64,000 nt of DNA from Actibacterium sp. 188UL27-1 (GCF_016901225.1 NZ_JAFEUL010000008.1:124001-188000); one strand, 5' to 3'; positions 35,396 through 44,943 are shown, numbered from the stretch's first letter. A program made the numbers and translations. The notes: a model not told the origin generated them from the letters alone.

Positions 35396-35884
35396 ATGTC
35401 CAAGGTCGTTCTTGGTATACACAGCAATGTCACCAGTGGAGACAAAACAGGTGGCCATGCCTGGATCAGCATCACAACACTCGGTCGGACCACCTGCTAC
35501 GGATTGTGGCCCGATGAACATGGTCGGACGATCGACAATGGCAGCGGCACCGATATCCGCCGTGGGCTTGAAACCATCGCCGGGGCGCGGGCCAGCCGCT
35601 ACTATGAGCTAACACCCACCCAGGCCGCGGCATTGCATACGGAACTGGGCCGCAACGTGACCTGGAACTACACCCATAACTGCTCGTCCTGGGCCAGCGA
35701 TGTCATCGCGCGGGTTGTTGGCGAAGACGTGGATGCCGACGATATGAGCCTGTTGGGCGCTGAATCGCCGCGCCAGTTGGGCGCCAGTATTCGCCGGCTT
35801 GAGACGCGCAGCCCGACATCCCGCATGAGCCCGGTTCCGGCTGGCGCTGCACCAACGGGATCATCCGCTGCATCCTCATGGTAA
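35396..35884 (+). CDS. Permuted papain-fold-like protein without signal peptide
   Basis: The protein has 162 residues. Two conserved-looking elements occur in the order histidine then cysteine: GGHAWISITTLG (H21) and YTHNCSSWASDVIARVVG (N95-C96). This order is that of permuted NlpC/P60-like or PPPDE/LRAT-type proteins, which cut amide or isopeptide bonds or transfer acyl groups. No signal peptide is present. The C-terminal 30 residues are low-complexity (proline, serine, alanine). The ATG at 35396 follows AGGGGT. The stop overlaps the start of a lipoprotein gene, so the two are coupled. The family assignment is by motif only. Confidence 0.6.
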   Translation: MSKVVLGIHSNVTSGDKTGGHAWISITTLGRTTCYGLWPDEHGRTIDNGSGTDIRRGLETIAGARASRYYELTPTQAAALHTELGRNVTWNYTHNCSSWASDVIARVVGEDVDADDMSLLGAESPRQLGASIRRLETRSPTSRMSPVPAGAAPTGSSAASSW

Positions 35885-36285
35885 GCACCGTTTGGGTTCG
35901 ACGAAGTGGGCTGGCGCTGGTCCTGCTTTGTGTTCTGCCAGCGATGAGCGCCTGCAAGGAAAGGTTAGCCATGGATATCTATCAGAAAGATCAGTTGGAC
36001 CTTGTCGAAGCCACCATGGCGGATGATGGCGTCATTCGGATCTCGGTCATGCCGCTTATGGAAAGTGCGCATTACCTGGCCGGGGCGATGTTGGACAGTG
36101 ACGATGGGCGCCAACGGGTCCAACTGGTCCGGTGCGGCGTGTCGGAGGAGTGCGCCGTGGACGTCAAGGCGGAGGTGACCCAGGGCACGCCCGATCCCTA
36201 CACATTGACGCTGCCTGACGCCTCCCAACCGGTGGATCTGGTTTATGCCGACGGCACCAGCACCACGATCTTTTCACCAAATTAA
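35878..36285 (+). CDS. Putative lipoprotein overlapping the papain-like gene
   Basis: The protein has 135 residues. A basic start and hydrophobic stretch (RRSGLALVLLCVLPAMSAC) end in a cysteine at residue 26 that fits a lipoprotein cleavage site. The mature part is acidic, with two cysteines in CGVSEEC and beta-strand-like text (VIRISVMPLMESAHYLAGAM). No family recognised. The start overlaps the previous stop by seven bases. Its exported location next to a cytoplasmic-looking papain-type protein would fit a toxin-immunity or enzyme-inhibitor pair, but this is inference. Confidence 0.7.
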   Translation: MVSTVWVRRSGLALVLLCVLPAMSACKERLAMDIYQKDQLDLVEATMADDGVIRISVMPLMESAHYLAGAMLDSDDGRQRVQLVRCGVSEECAVDVKAEVTQGTPDPYTLTLPDASQPVDLVYADGTSTTIFSPN

Positions 36286-36307
36286 GGTGTCATGCGAAAA
36301 ACCTGGA

Positions 36308-36370
36308 TCACTTAGCGCCGCCTGAAATCAAAGATTTCAACGCGTTAAGTGATGCAAGATATTTCAGGTG
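36308..36370. other. Structured intergenic region with competing stems
   Basis: Outer stem TCACTTA/TAAGTGA (36308-36314 with 36346-36352) encloses GAAATC-AAA-GATTTC (36324-36338). An alternative stem CGCCTGAAAT (36319-36328) with ATTTCAGGTG (36361-36370) cannot form together with the inner one. A perfect terminator lies about 35 bases further on. Confidence 0.5.
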
Positions 36371-36403
36371 TTTTGTCAGACGCTGTGAAGCAATTAAAAT
36401 AAA

Positions 36404-36436
36404 AAAGACGCATCCCAAACATTGGGATGCGTCTTT
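36404..36436. terminator. Strong bidirectional terminator
   Basis: Perfect 14-bp stem AAAGACGCATCCCA/TGGGATGCGTCTTT with a 5-base loop. A long T-run follows on the minus strand and a shorter one on plus. It serves the lipoprotein gene (+) and the 40-codon gene (-). Confidence 0.9.
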
Positions 36437-36509
36437 GTTCTCAGACTGGCACTGCCGTTTGGGCGCGCATGTCCTGATCCGCGTCAGACCCGGGATATGG
36501 CGTTTCGGT

Positions 36510-36632
36510 TCAATACAGGTCTTCGTTTTCGGAGTCGTCGTCGCGCAGACGTTCGCGCAGGTCATAGATCAGGGCGCAGGCCAAAGCTGCGCAAATGACT
36601 TGTCCGACGGTGATCGTTGAAAGAAATGCCAT
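36510..36632 (-). CDS. Small single-span membrane protein, 40 residues
   Basis: The peptide begins MAFLSTITVGQVICAALACA, continues with LIYDLRERLR and ends in an acidic tail (DDDSENEDLY). It has one hydrophobic helix followed by a basic then acidic tail, a layout like small inner-membrane regulatory proteins. The ATG at 36632 follows GAAGGGA. A strong terminator sits 74 bases downstream, so this is a complete small transcription unit, possibly following the tRNA gene upstream on the same strand. No family recognised. Confidence 0.65.
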   Translation of the reverse strand: MAFLSTITVGQVICAALACALIYDLRERLRDDDSENEDLY

Positions 36633-36819
36633 GGTCTGTCCCTTCGAAATAAACTGTGACGTTCTGCCGTTGCGCCTGTGATCGCGGTTGAATACGGCAT
36701 GAATGGGACCGGCTTCCGCCAAAGCAGGGGCGTCTCTGCGACATTTGCTTAAAGCGATCGATCCTTGTCTGGATGCGCACGACATCGGGATCGTCAATAA
36801 ATTTGATGAAATACTCTAT

Positions 36820-36894
36820 TGGAGCGGGCGATGAGATTCGAACTCACGACCCTAACCTTGGCAAGGTTATGCTCTACCCCTGAGCTACGCCCGC
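36820..36894 (-). tRNA. tRNA-Gly (anticodon GCC)
   Basis: On the minus strand the 7-bp acceptor stem GCGGGCG pairs with CGCCCGC. The D-arm is GCTC..GAGC, the anticodon arm AACCT-TGCC-AAGGTT gives anticodon GCC, and the T-arm is around GTTCGAATC. The discriminator base T and the terminal CCA are encoded in the DNA. Confidence 0.97.
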
Positions 36895-37025
36895 ATCCTT
36901 AGAGTAGCGTGGGTGTATCCAGACATCCGGCTGGGTTCAAGCGGTTTTTCATCGGAAATTCTTCAAATGCGCAACGTCATCGGGAAAGGAGCCGCATGGT
37001 TGCGGCCCCCCGTTTCGGGCTCCTA

Positions 37026-37307
37026 TCAGCCGAGCAAGACGATATCAGACGCCCCGGCACCACGGCGCAGGGCGTGGGTTTCGGCAAGTTCAGGGTCATT
37101 GATCCAGGCCAGCGCGGCACCGCGGTCTGGAAAAGACAGAAGGGCGGCCATATCGGGCAGGTTAGGGCTGCCATCCAGTACTGATGTCTCGGCCGTTGCG
37201 GTTTCGACCTTCCCGCCATGGCGGGCCAGGGCCGGTGCTCCCTGTTCACGGTACTTGGCGAGGCTATCCGGGTTGGTGACGGTGAGGCTGACATAGGCGT
37301 AGATCAT
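37026..37307 (-). CDS. DUF1330-family protein
   Basis: This 93-residue small ferredoxin-like-fold protein starts MIYAYVSLTVTNPDSLAKYR and continues with a GGKVE turn and SVLDG, as in DUF1330 proteins. The function of the family is not settled. The ATG at 37307 follows AGGAG. It is divergent from a LysR-type gene, with a symmetric operator candidate in between, so it is probably the target of that regulator. Confidence 0.85.
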   Translation of the reverse strand: MIYAYVSLTVTNPDSLAKYREQGAPALARHGGKVETATAETSVLDGSPNLPDMAALLSFPDRGAALAWINDPELAETHALRRGAGASDIVLLG

Positions 37308-37376
37308 GGTGGGCTCCTGTGGCCGGTCGGTGATGTGGAGAGGATAAACGCAGGTTCACCATGCGAAACCGCGTGT

Positions 37377-37399
37377 ATTTGCATGTCCGGCGTGCAAAT
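37377..37399. promoter_or_regulatory. Candidate LysR operator
   Basis: Inverted repeat ATTTGCA-N9-TGCAAAT just upstream of the LysR start and within the shared promoter with the DUF1330 gene. It contains the T-N11-A core usual for LysR-type sites. Confidence 0.5.
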
Positions 37400-37407
37400 A
37401 TGCATGT

Positions 37408-38280
37408 ATGGATATTGGTTGGGATGATCTGAGAACGGTTTTGGCGCTGGTCCGCCATGGCTCGCTCGCCGCGGCGGCAAAACATTTGGACGTCAGCTAC
37501 ACGACGGTGTCACGCCGGATCACGCGGGCCGAGGCAGGTTTGAACCTGACGTTGTTCGAACGATTGGCAGACGGATACCGGCCGACCGAGACTGCCGTGT
37601 TGGTCGCGGAACATGCCGCCCGCATGGATGCGGCAGAGCATGATCTGTTGCGTAAGTTGCGCGGGCGCGACAGCACGCTGACCGGTCCATTCGTGCTGAC
37701 AGCGCCTCAATTGCTGATCGCCAATTTTCTGGCTCCGGTGCTGGACAGGTTTTGCGCCGCCCATCGTCAGGTGGAATTGCGGGTGCGGGCAACGAATGAC
37801 CTTTTGGATTTGAACCGGCGCGAGGCGGATCTGGCCATCAGGATCAGTCACAGCCCCGGTGACACGCTGATGGGGTTGCGGCTGACGCAGCAGCATAATG
37901 CCAGTTTCGCCAACCCGGAATGGGCCGATCAGATCACCGCGAATCCGTCTGGCCCCGTCGATTGGCTGATTTATGACCAGTATCCCGATGTGCCGAAGGC
38001 CGCGATGCAGGCCCATCTCGGATCACGCGTTCGCATGCGGTTCGACGATATGGTGGCGATGCTGGGTGCGGCGCAGGCGGGCCTGGGCGTGGTGCGGACC
38101 CCGATGTTTCTGGGCCGCACCACACCGGGCTTGGTGCAGGTTCCGGTTTTGCCGCCGCACCCCTACGCCGATATCTGGGTCGTGGGGCATCCGGACGTCT
38201 GGCCCTCCGCCAAATCGGTGGCGTTTCGGGACGTGCTGGTGGATTACATCAAGGCGCAGAGGGCCTTGTTCGTTGCCTGA
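37408..38280 (+). CDS. LysR-family transcriptional regulator
   Basis: The protein has 290 residues. The N-terminal winged helix reads WDDLRTVLALVRHGSLAAAA then HLDVSYTTVSRRI. A substrate-binding-like effector domain covers about 90-285. It belongs to the branch without the usual polar dimer helix extension. It is divergent from a DUF1330 gene, and an inverted repeat suited to LysR binding lies in the 100-bp gap. The inducer is unknown. Confidence 0.95.
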   Translation: MDIGWDDLRTVLALVRHGSLAAAAKHLDVSYTTVSRRITRAEAGLNLTLFERLADGYRPTETAVLVAEHAARMDAAEHDLLRKLRGRDSTLTGPFVLTAPQLLIANFLAPVLDRFCAAHRQVELRVRATNDLLDLNRREADLAIRISHSPGDTLMGLRLTQQHNASFANPEWADQITANPSGPVDWLIYDQYPDVPKAAMQAHLGSRVRMRFDDMVAMLGAAQAGLGVVRTPMFLGRTTPGLVQVPVLPPHPYADIWVVGHPDVWPSAKSVAFRDVLVDYIKAQRALFVA

Positions 38281-38291
38281 TCCCACGCCCG

Positions 38292-38678
38292 TCAGAGGAT
38301 TGCCTGAACCAGCAGGCCGAGGGCGGAGATCCCGATCATCGTCAGCGTCAAAAGCATGCCCACCACGCGCAGACCCATAACCGGTGGGCTCGCGGAAAAG
38401 CCATAGGCATGGATCGCTCGACCGGCAAACAGGGTGAGCCCCAACAGGTGCAGCGCAATGGCGGGTGCGCCCTGTAATTCGGCCAAAGCCAGCAGGATCA
38501 GACCGATTGGCGCATATTCCGCGCAATTGGCCTGGGCCCGCATGCGTTTGAGTAGGCTCTTGTCGCCGTCATCCCCCAACGAGATCTGGTTGGATCGCCG
38601 ATAGGCGATCACCCGGGCGCTCAGCGTCAGAAATACGAGGGCCGTCAGACTGGCATAGATCGACGTCACCGTTAGCAT
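38292..38678 (-). CDS. MAPEG-family membrane protein
   Basis: The protein has 128 residues and four membrane helices. Typical MAPEG text is RMRAQANCAEYAPIGLILLA and FAGRAIHAYGFS. Bacterial members are often glutathione-dependent or have no proven activity. It is convergent with the LysR gene and 12 bases away from it. It stands upstream of nothing on its own strand. Confidence 0.92.
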   Translation of the reverse strand: MLTVTSIYASLTALVFLTLSARVIAYRRSNQISLGDDGDKSLLKRMRAQANCAEYAPIGLILLALAELQGAPAIALHLLGLTLFAGRAIHAYGFSASPPVMGLRVVGMLLTLTMIGISALGLLVQAIL

Positions 38679-38781
38679 ATGGAGACCTTCCGCACATGTC
38701 GTTTCATTCGGTGCATTTTAGCTGTTACGCCAATTGCATCCGTTGCGACAACAGTTGCGGTTCATCGGGCCATGGGGGTGG

Positions 38782-41700
38782 TCAGTCTTCCAATTCGATC
38801 AGCAGGTCCTTGGCGTCGATCTGATCGCCGGGTTTGACGTGGATGGCCTTGATGGTGGCGTCGCGTTCGGCGCTGAGGCCGGTTTCCATCTTCATCGCCT
38901 CAATGGTCAGGAGCACGTCGCCCACCGAAACCTTTTGGCCTGCTTGGACAGCGACGGTGGCAATGGCACCGGGCATAGGCGCGCCGATATGGCCGGGTGC
39001 GGTGGCATCGGCCTTTGGCCGGGCCGCGCTGGTGCTGACGACGCGACGGTTGGGGACGCGGACGGTGCGGGGCTGGCCGTTGAGCTCGAAAAAGACCTTG
39101 GCCTGGCCTTCGGCATTGGTTTCACCCAAGGCCTGGCAGCGGATTTCAAGCGTTTTGCCGGGGTCGATTTCTGCCGTGATCTCCTCGCCGGGCGCCATGC
39201 CGTAGAAAAAAGTGCGGGTTGGCAGGGTGCGGACGGGGCCGTAATCGGCGTGGCGGGTTTGGTAATCGGTAAAGACCTTGGGATACATCAGATAGCCGTT
39301 CAGATCCTCGTCATCGATATGCTCCTCGGGGAACTGCGCTTGCAATTCCGCCTTAGTCTTTTCCAGATCGACCGGGGGCAGGGCCTTTCCAGGCCGTTCT
39401 GTCAGGGGTTTTTCACCTTTCAGGATCTTGGCCTGGATCTTTTTCGGCCAACCGCCGGGCGGGCGACCGATGGCGCCGCGCATCATGTCCACGACGCTTT
39501 CGGGAAAGGCCACATCGCGGCCCGGGTCTTCAACATCTGCGCGGGTCAGGCCCTGGCTGACCATCGTCAGGGCCATGTCGCCCACGACCTTGGAGGTCGG
39601 TGTGACCTTGACGATATCCCCGAACATGGCGTTCACATCGGCATAGGTCTGGGCTACTTCGTGCCAGCGCTCTTCCAAACCCATGGAACGGGCCTGGGCC
39701 TTGAGGTTGGTGAATTGCCCGCCTGGCATTTCATGGAGGTAGACTTCGGAGGCCGGGGCCTGCAGGCCGGTTTCAAAAGCCACGTAATGGGCGCGGACGG
39801 CCTCCCAGTAATTGCTGATCTCGCGGATGGCGGCAATGTTGAGCTTGGTGTCGCGGTCGGTATGGGCCAACGCCTCAACCACGGTGCCAAGGGTCGCTTG
39901 GGAGGTGTTGCCGCTGAGCGCATCCATGGCGCAGTCCACCGCATCGACGCCAGCCTGGGCTGCGGCGATGATGGTGCCGCAGGCGATACCGGCCGTGTCA
40001 TGGGTGTGGAAGTGGACGGGCAGGCCGACCTCTTCTTTCAATGCCTTGACCAGAAGGGTGGCAGAGGCAGGTTTCAGCAGGCCCGCCATATCCTTGAGGC
40101 CCAGCACATGGGTGCCTGCCGCCTTAAGCTCCTTGCCCATTTCGACATAATATTTCAGATCGTATTTGGAGCGTTCGGGGCTGAGAATATCGCCTGTATA
40201 GCAGATTGAGGCCTCAAGGATGCGGTCGGTTTTCAGCACCGCATCGATAGCCACGCGCATGTTTTCGACCCAGTTCAGCGGATCGAAGACGCGGAACACA
40301 TCGATCCCGGTATCGGCGGAGCGTTGGACAAAGCTTTGCACGACATTGTCTGGGTAGTTGGTGTAGCCGACCCCGTTTGAGGCGCGCAGCAGCATCTGGG
40401 TCAGGTGGTTGGGCATGGCCGCGCGCAGGTCACGCAGGCGTTGCCAGGGGCATTCCTGCAAAAACCGGTAGGCCACATCGAAGGTCGCACCGCCCCAGCA
40501 TTCGATGCTGAAGAGGCCCGGCATATTGGCGGCATAGGCAGGCGCCACGTTGATCATATCGAGGGAGCGCATGCGGGTCGCCAGCAGGCTTTGGTGCCCG
40601 TCGCGCATGGTCGTGTCGGTGATCAACAGCTGTTTCTGGTCTGCCATCCAATCGGCCACGGCCTGTGGCCCCTTGTCGAGCATCATCTGGCGCAGACCCT
40701 GGAGCGGTTCGATGATGCTGGGTTTGGGGGCGACTGGCAGGCGCAGGTCGTCTGCGGGTTTGGGGCGGCCTTCCACCTCAGGGTGACCGTTCACCGTGAT
40801 GTCGGCGATATAGGTCAGGATCTTGGTCGCGCGGTCGCGGCGCGCCTTGAAATCGAACAGTTCAGGCGTTTGGTCGATGAACTTGGTGTGGTATTCGTTG
40901 TTTAGAAATTGCGGGTGTTTCAGCAGGTTTTCGACAAAGGCAATGTTGGTGGCCACGCCGCGGATGCGGAATTCACGCAAGGCCCGGTCCATGCGGGCGA
41001 TGGCGGCTTCGGGGGTCGGGGCCCAGGCGGTGACCTTTTCCAATAGACTGTCGTAATACCGCGTGATCACGGCGCCGGAATAGGCAGTGCCGCCATCAAG
41101 GCGAATGCCCATGCCGGTGGCGCCGCGATAGGCCGTGATGCGGCCATAGTCGGGGATGAAATTGTTGAGCGGATCTTCGGTGGTGACCCGGCACTGGATC
41201 GCGTGGCCGCGCAAGACGACATCATACTGGCTGGGGGTTCCCGTGGCTTCGACCAGGGATTTGCCTTCGGCGATCAGGATCTGGGCGCGGACGATATCGA
41301 TGCCCGTGACCTCTTCGGTGACCGTGTGTTCGACCTGGACGCGGGGGTTCACCTCGATGAAGTAGAATGCGCCACTATCCATATCCATCAGGAATTCGAC
41401 GGTGCCCGCACATTCATAATTGACGTGTTCGCAGATCTTCTTACCAAGCGAGCAAAGCTGTTCGCGTTGCGCGGCTGACAGATACGGGGCGGGGGCGCGT
41501 TCCACGACCTTTTGATTGCGGCGCTGGACCGAGCAGTCGCGCTCCCACAGGTGGTAGATCGCGCCGTGCTTGTCACCCAGGATCTGGACCTCCACGTGGC
41601 GGGCGCGCAGGATCATTTTTTCAAGGTATCCTTCGCCATTGCCAAAGGCGGCTTCGGCTTCGCGGCGACCTTCAAGCACTTTTTCTTCGAGCTCGTCTTC

Positions 41701-42228
41701 GCTGTTGATGGGCCGCATGCCGCGTCCGCCGCCACCCCAGGAGGCTTTGAGCATCAGGGGGTAGCCGATCTCCTTGGCCTCTTTCTTGATCTTTTTCATA
41801 TCATCGCCCAGCACATCCGTGGCTGGGATGACGGGGACACCGGCGGCGACGGCCACCTTGCGGGCGCTGGCCTTGTCGCCCAGGGCGCGCATGGTTTCGG
41901 CCTTGGGGCCGATGAAGGTAATGCCGTTTGCGGCGCAGGCCTCAACAAATTCCGGGTTCTCGGACAGCAGGCCATAGCCCGGATGGATCGCATCGGCGCC
42001 CGACATCTTGGCGACGCGGATCATTTCTTCGATGCTGAGATAGGCGGCGACCGGCCCCATACCTTCACCGATGCGGTAGGCTTCATCGGCCTTGAAACGG
42101 TGGAGGCAGAGTTTGTCTTCCTCGGCAAAGACGGCGACGGTTTTCTTGCCCAACTCGTTGGCGGCTCGCATGACGCGGATCGCGATTTCCCCCCGGTTGG
42201 CGATGAGAATTTTCTGAAATTCAGGCAC
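38782..42228 (-). CDS. pyc: Pyruvate carboxylase
   Basis: This 1148-residue biotin enzyme makes oxaloacetate from pyruvate, bicarbonate and ATP in the cytoplasm. Domains in order are biotin carboxylase (about 1-455, KILIANRGEIAIRVMRAANE, GGGGRGM, the EVNPRVQVEHTVTE region), carboxyltransferase (about 530-800, TTMRDGHQSLLATRMRS, VHFHTHDTAG) and a biotinyl domain with the lysine in EAMKMET near the C-terminus. The start is GTG at 42228, preceded by AAAAGGAGA. A longer frame to 42459 lacks any family text. It is a single gene. Confidence 0.97.
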   Translation of the reverse strand: MPEFQKILIANRGEIAIRVMRAANELGKKTVAVFAEEDKLCLHRFKADEAYRIGEGMGPVAAYLSIEEMIRVAKMSGADAIHPGYGLLSENPEFVEACAANGITFIGPKAETMRALGDKASARKVAVAAGVPVIPATDVLGDDMKKIKKEAKEIGYPLMLKASWGGGGRGMRPINSEDELEEKVLEGRREAEAAFGNGEGYLEKMILRARHVEVQILGDKHGAIYHLWERDCSVQRRNQKVVERAPAPYLSAAQREQLCSLGKKICEHVNYECAGTVEFLMDMDSGAFYFIEVNPRVQVEHTVTEEVTGIDIVRAQILIAEGKSLVEATGTPSQYDVVLRGHAIQCRVTTEDPLNNFIPDYGRITAYRGATGMGIRLDGGTAYSGAVITRYYDSLLEKVTAWAPTPEAAIARMDRALREFRIRGVATNIAFVENLLKHPQFLNNEYHTKFIDQTPELFDFKARRDRATKILTYIADITVNGHPEVEGRPKPADDLRLPVAPKPSIIEPLQGLRQMMLDKGPQAVADWMADQKQLLITDTTMRDGHQSLLATRMRSLDMINVAPAYAANMPGLFSIECWGGATFDVAYRFLQECPWQRLRDLRAAMPNHLTQMLLRASNGVGYTNYPDNVVQSFVQRSADTGIDVFRVFDPLNWVENMRVAIDAVLKTDRILEASICYTGDILSPERSKYDLKYYVEMGKELKAAGTHVLGLKDMAGLLKPASATLLVKALKEEVGLPVHFHTHDTAGIACGTIIAAAQAGVDAVDCAMDALSGNTSQATLGTVVEALAHTDRDTKLNIAAIREISNYWEAVRAHYVAFETGLQAPASEVYLHEMPGGQFTNLKAQARSMGLEERWHEVAQTYADVNAMFGDIVKVTPTSKVVGDMALTMVSQGLTRADVEDPGRDVAFPESVVDMMRGAIGRPPGGWPKKIQAKILKGEKPLTERPGKALPPVDLEKTKAELQAQFPEEHIDDEDLNGYLMYPKVFTDYQTRHADYGPVRTLPTRTFFYGMAPGEEITAEIDPGKTLEIRCQALGETNAEGQAKVFFELNGQPRTVRVPNRRVVSTSAARPKADATAPGHIGAPMPGAIATVAVQAGQKVSVGDVLLTIEAMKMETGLSAERDATIKAIHVKPGDQIDAKDLLIELED

Positions 42229-42504
42229 GGGTGGTCTCCTTTTCGCAGTTGCGGCATTGGTATGACGGTTCTGTGACCGGGGCAATGGTGGCGATTGGGT
42301 AGGTCTCCCGCCCCTTTTGGCGCCTTTGGCGCAAAAGCGTTGGGCCGGGCGCGCGCGTCTACCAGGGTGCCGGTTGCATGGATCCGCCCGCGCGCGAAGG
42401 GCTGGCCGGGGCGCGTATGGCGGGCCGCGCCGGTGTGATGGGGTATTATGCTGGAACAAATGCGGAACACGGGGTTTCCCTGAGCGTCTGACTGCGCTAC
42501 GTTA

Positions 42505-44880
42505 ATGTCCATGAACACATTCGATGATAGCGATGCGTTTGAAGCGGCGACGACGCCGTTATCCCAGCGGGCCATGGCCGCGCGGCCCACACCGTATTTG
42601 GACGGGTTGAACCCCGCCCAACGGGAGGCGGTCGAGACATTGGACGGCCCGGTTTTGATGCTGGCGGGTGCGGGAACTGGCAAGACAAAGGCGCTGACCA
42701 CGCGGATCGCCCATTTGCTGAACACCGGCACGGCTCGCCCGAACGAGATCCTGGCCGTGACCTTCACCAACAAGGCCGCGCGAGAGATGAAGAGCCGGGT
42801 CTCAGCCTTGATGGGGCAGGCGGTGGAGGGAATGCCATGGCTGGGCACATTCCATTCGGTCTGCGTCAAGTTATTACGGCGGCATGCGGAACTGGTCGGA
42901 TTGAAGTCGAACTTCACCATTTTAGATACGGATGATCAGATCCGCCTGCTGAAACAGTTGATCCAGGCCGCAAACATCGATGACAAGCGGTGGCCGGCCC
43001 GGATGCTGGCCGGCATTATCGACAGTTGGAAAAACCGCGCCTGGACCCCGGACAGTGTTCCGGCGGCTGAGGCGGGCGCCTACGACCACAAGGGTGTGGA
43101 TCTGTATGCGGCCTATCAGGAGCGTTTGAAGACACTGAATGCCGTCGATTTCGGTGATCTGTTGCTGCATGTCGTGACGATCTTCCAGCAGAACGCGGAT
43201 GTGCTGGACCAGTATCGCCGGTGGTTCCGCTACATCCTGGTAGACGAGTATCAGGATACCAATGTCGCCCAGTATTTGTGGCTGCGCCTTTTGGCGGGGG
43301 GGCACCGCAATATCTGCTGTGTGGGGGATGACGATCAGTCGATCTATGGCTGGCGCGGGGCCGAGGTGGGCAACATCCTGCGTTTCGAAAAGGATTTTGA
43401 AGGCGCGAAGGTGGTGCGGCTTGAGCAGAACTATCGCTCGACCGCGCATATTCTTGCCGCGGCCAGCGGTGTGATCAAAGGCAACCAGGGGCGGCTGGGA
43501 AAGACGCTGTGGACTGAAGCCGAAGGCGGAGAGAAGCTGCGCCTGATCGGTCATTGGGATGGTGAGGAAGAGGCGCGCTGGATCGGTGAAGAGCTTGAGG
43601 CATTAGGGCAGGGCACCCGTGGGATGAACCCGATCGGGCTGGACCATTGCGCGATCCTGGTGCGGGCCAGCCATCAGATGCGGGCGTTTGAGGACCGGTT
43701 TCTGACGATTGGACTACCCTATCGTGTGATCGGCGGACCGCGGTTTTATGAGCGGATGGAGATCCGTGACACGATGGCCTATTTTCGCGTCGCTGTCAGC
43801 CCCGATGACGATTTGGCGTTTGAGCGGATTGTGAATACTCCGAAACGCGGCCTTGGTGACAAGGCGATCCAGAAAATGCAAGTCGCCGCCCGGGCCAATG
43901 GTGTGTCACTTTTCGAAGGGGCGCGACTGGTTTTGGCCGCCGGTGGTGTAAGCGGGCGGGCGAAGTCGGCGCTGGATGAATTGCTGGCGGGATTTGGCCG
44001 CTGGCATGGCGGTGCTTTGGATCCGCAGGCCAATCACATTGAATTGGCTGAACAGATCCTGGAGGAATCCGGTTACACCACGCATTGGCAAAACGACAAG
44101 ACGCCGGAGGCACCGGGGCGGCTGGAGAACCTCAAAGAACTGGTTAAGGCATTAGAGAGCTTCGAAAACCTGCAAGGGTTTCTGGAGCATGTTGCGCTGA
44201 TCATGGATAACGAACAGGATGATGGCGGTGCCAAGGTCAGCATCATGACGCTCCATGCCGCCAAGGGCCTGGAATTTCCCGCCGTGTTCCTGCCTGGATG
44301 GGAGGATGGCCTGTTTCCATCCCAACGGTCGATGGATGAAAGCGGGCTGAAGGGCCTGGAGGAGGAACGTCGTCTTGCCTATGTCGGCATCACCCGGGCC
44401 GAGCAGCTCTGCACGATCAGCTTTGCCGCGAACCGACGGATCTTTGGCCAATGGCAGTCGGCTTTGCCCTCCCGGTTTGTCGACGAACTGCCCGAAGACC
44501 ATGTGGATGTCCTGACCCCGCCTGGACTTTACGGTGGCGGTTTCGGTGCGGTGGCGATGCAATCTAACCTGGAAACAGCGGCAGCTGAGGCGAACGTTTA
44601 TAATTCACCGGGTTGGCGCCGCCTGCAATCGCGCAACCAAGCGGGTGCGCAGGCCCGCAGCATGGCCCAGCCCAAGGAAACGCGAAACATGGTCATCGAT
44701 GCAGAGGCCGTGTCGAGCTATGCCCTGGGGGACCGTGTGTTTCATACAAAGTTTGGCTACGGCGCGGTGACCGGGGTTGAAGGCGACAAACTTGAGATTG
44801 CCTTTGAGAAGGCTGGAGTTAAGAAAGTCGTTGATAAGTTTATCGTTCCGGCAGCATCTGCCGATGATGTGCCTTTTTGA
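42505..44880 (+). CDS. UvrD/PcrA-type ATP-dependent DNA helicase
   Basis: This 791-residue superfamily 1A 3'-5' helicase has Walker A AGAGTGKTKALTTRIAHLL near residues 54-72, motif II DEYQDTN, motif III GDDDQSIYGWRGA, motif IV EQNYRST and motif V/VI (IMTLHAAKGLEFP, YVGITRAEQL). The C-terminal tail ends in a Tudor-like segment (GDRVFHTKFGYGAVTGVEGD), as in PcrA/UvrD. It unwinds DNA in repair and replication restart. It is divergent from pyc. Confidence 0.95.
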   Translation: MSMNTFDDSDAFEAATTPLSQRAMAARPTPYLDGLNPAQREAVETLDGPVLMLAGAGTGKTKALTTRIAHLLNTGTARPNEILAVTFTNKAAREMKSRVSALMGQAVEGMPWLGTFHSVCVKLLRRHAELVGLKSNFTILDTDDQIRLLKQLIQAANIDDKRWPARMLAGIIDSWKNRAWTPDSVPAAEAGAYDHKGVDLYAAYQERLKTLNAVDFGDLLLHVVTIFQQNADVLDQYRRWFRYILVDEYQDTNVAQYLWLRLLAGGHRNICCVGDDDQSIYGWRGAEVGNILRFEKDFEGAKVVRLEQNYRSTAHILAAASGVIKGNQGRLGKTLWTEAEGGEKLRLIGHWDGEEEARWIGEELEALGQGTRGMNPIGLDHCAILVRASHQMRAFEDRFLTIGLPYRVIGGPRFYERMEIRDTMAYFRVAVSPDDDLAFERIVNTPKRGLGDKAIQKMQVAARANGVSLFEGARLVLAAGGVSGRAKSALDELLAGFGRWHGGALDPQANHIELAEQILEESGYTTHWQNDKTPEAPGRLENLKELVKALESFENLQGFLEHVALIMDNEQDDGGAKVSIMTLHAAKGLEFPAVFLPGWEDGLFPSQRSMDESGLKGLEEERRLAYVGITRAEQLCTISFAANRRIFGQWQSALPSRFVDELPEDHVDVLTPPGLYGGGFGAVAMQSNLETAAAEANVYNSPGWRRLQSRNQAGAQARSMAQPKETRNMVIDAEAVSSYALGDRVFHTKFGYGAVTGVEGDKLEIAFEKAGVKKVVDKFIVPAASADDVPF

Positions 44881-44943
44881 CAGTTCTTCACTTTTCTGTA
44901 TCTATCTGATGCGAGCCTGTACTCGACAAATCCCGGAGGTTTT

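Noticed and set aside
38734-40209. 491-codon open frame opposite pyc
   Set aside because: Antisense of the carboxyltransferase and biotinyl region of pyc; no recognisable domain or ribosome site.
42310-42350. Hairpin-like GGCGCC text in front of pyc
   Set aside because: The arms do not match fully and there is no T-run.
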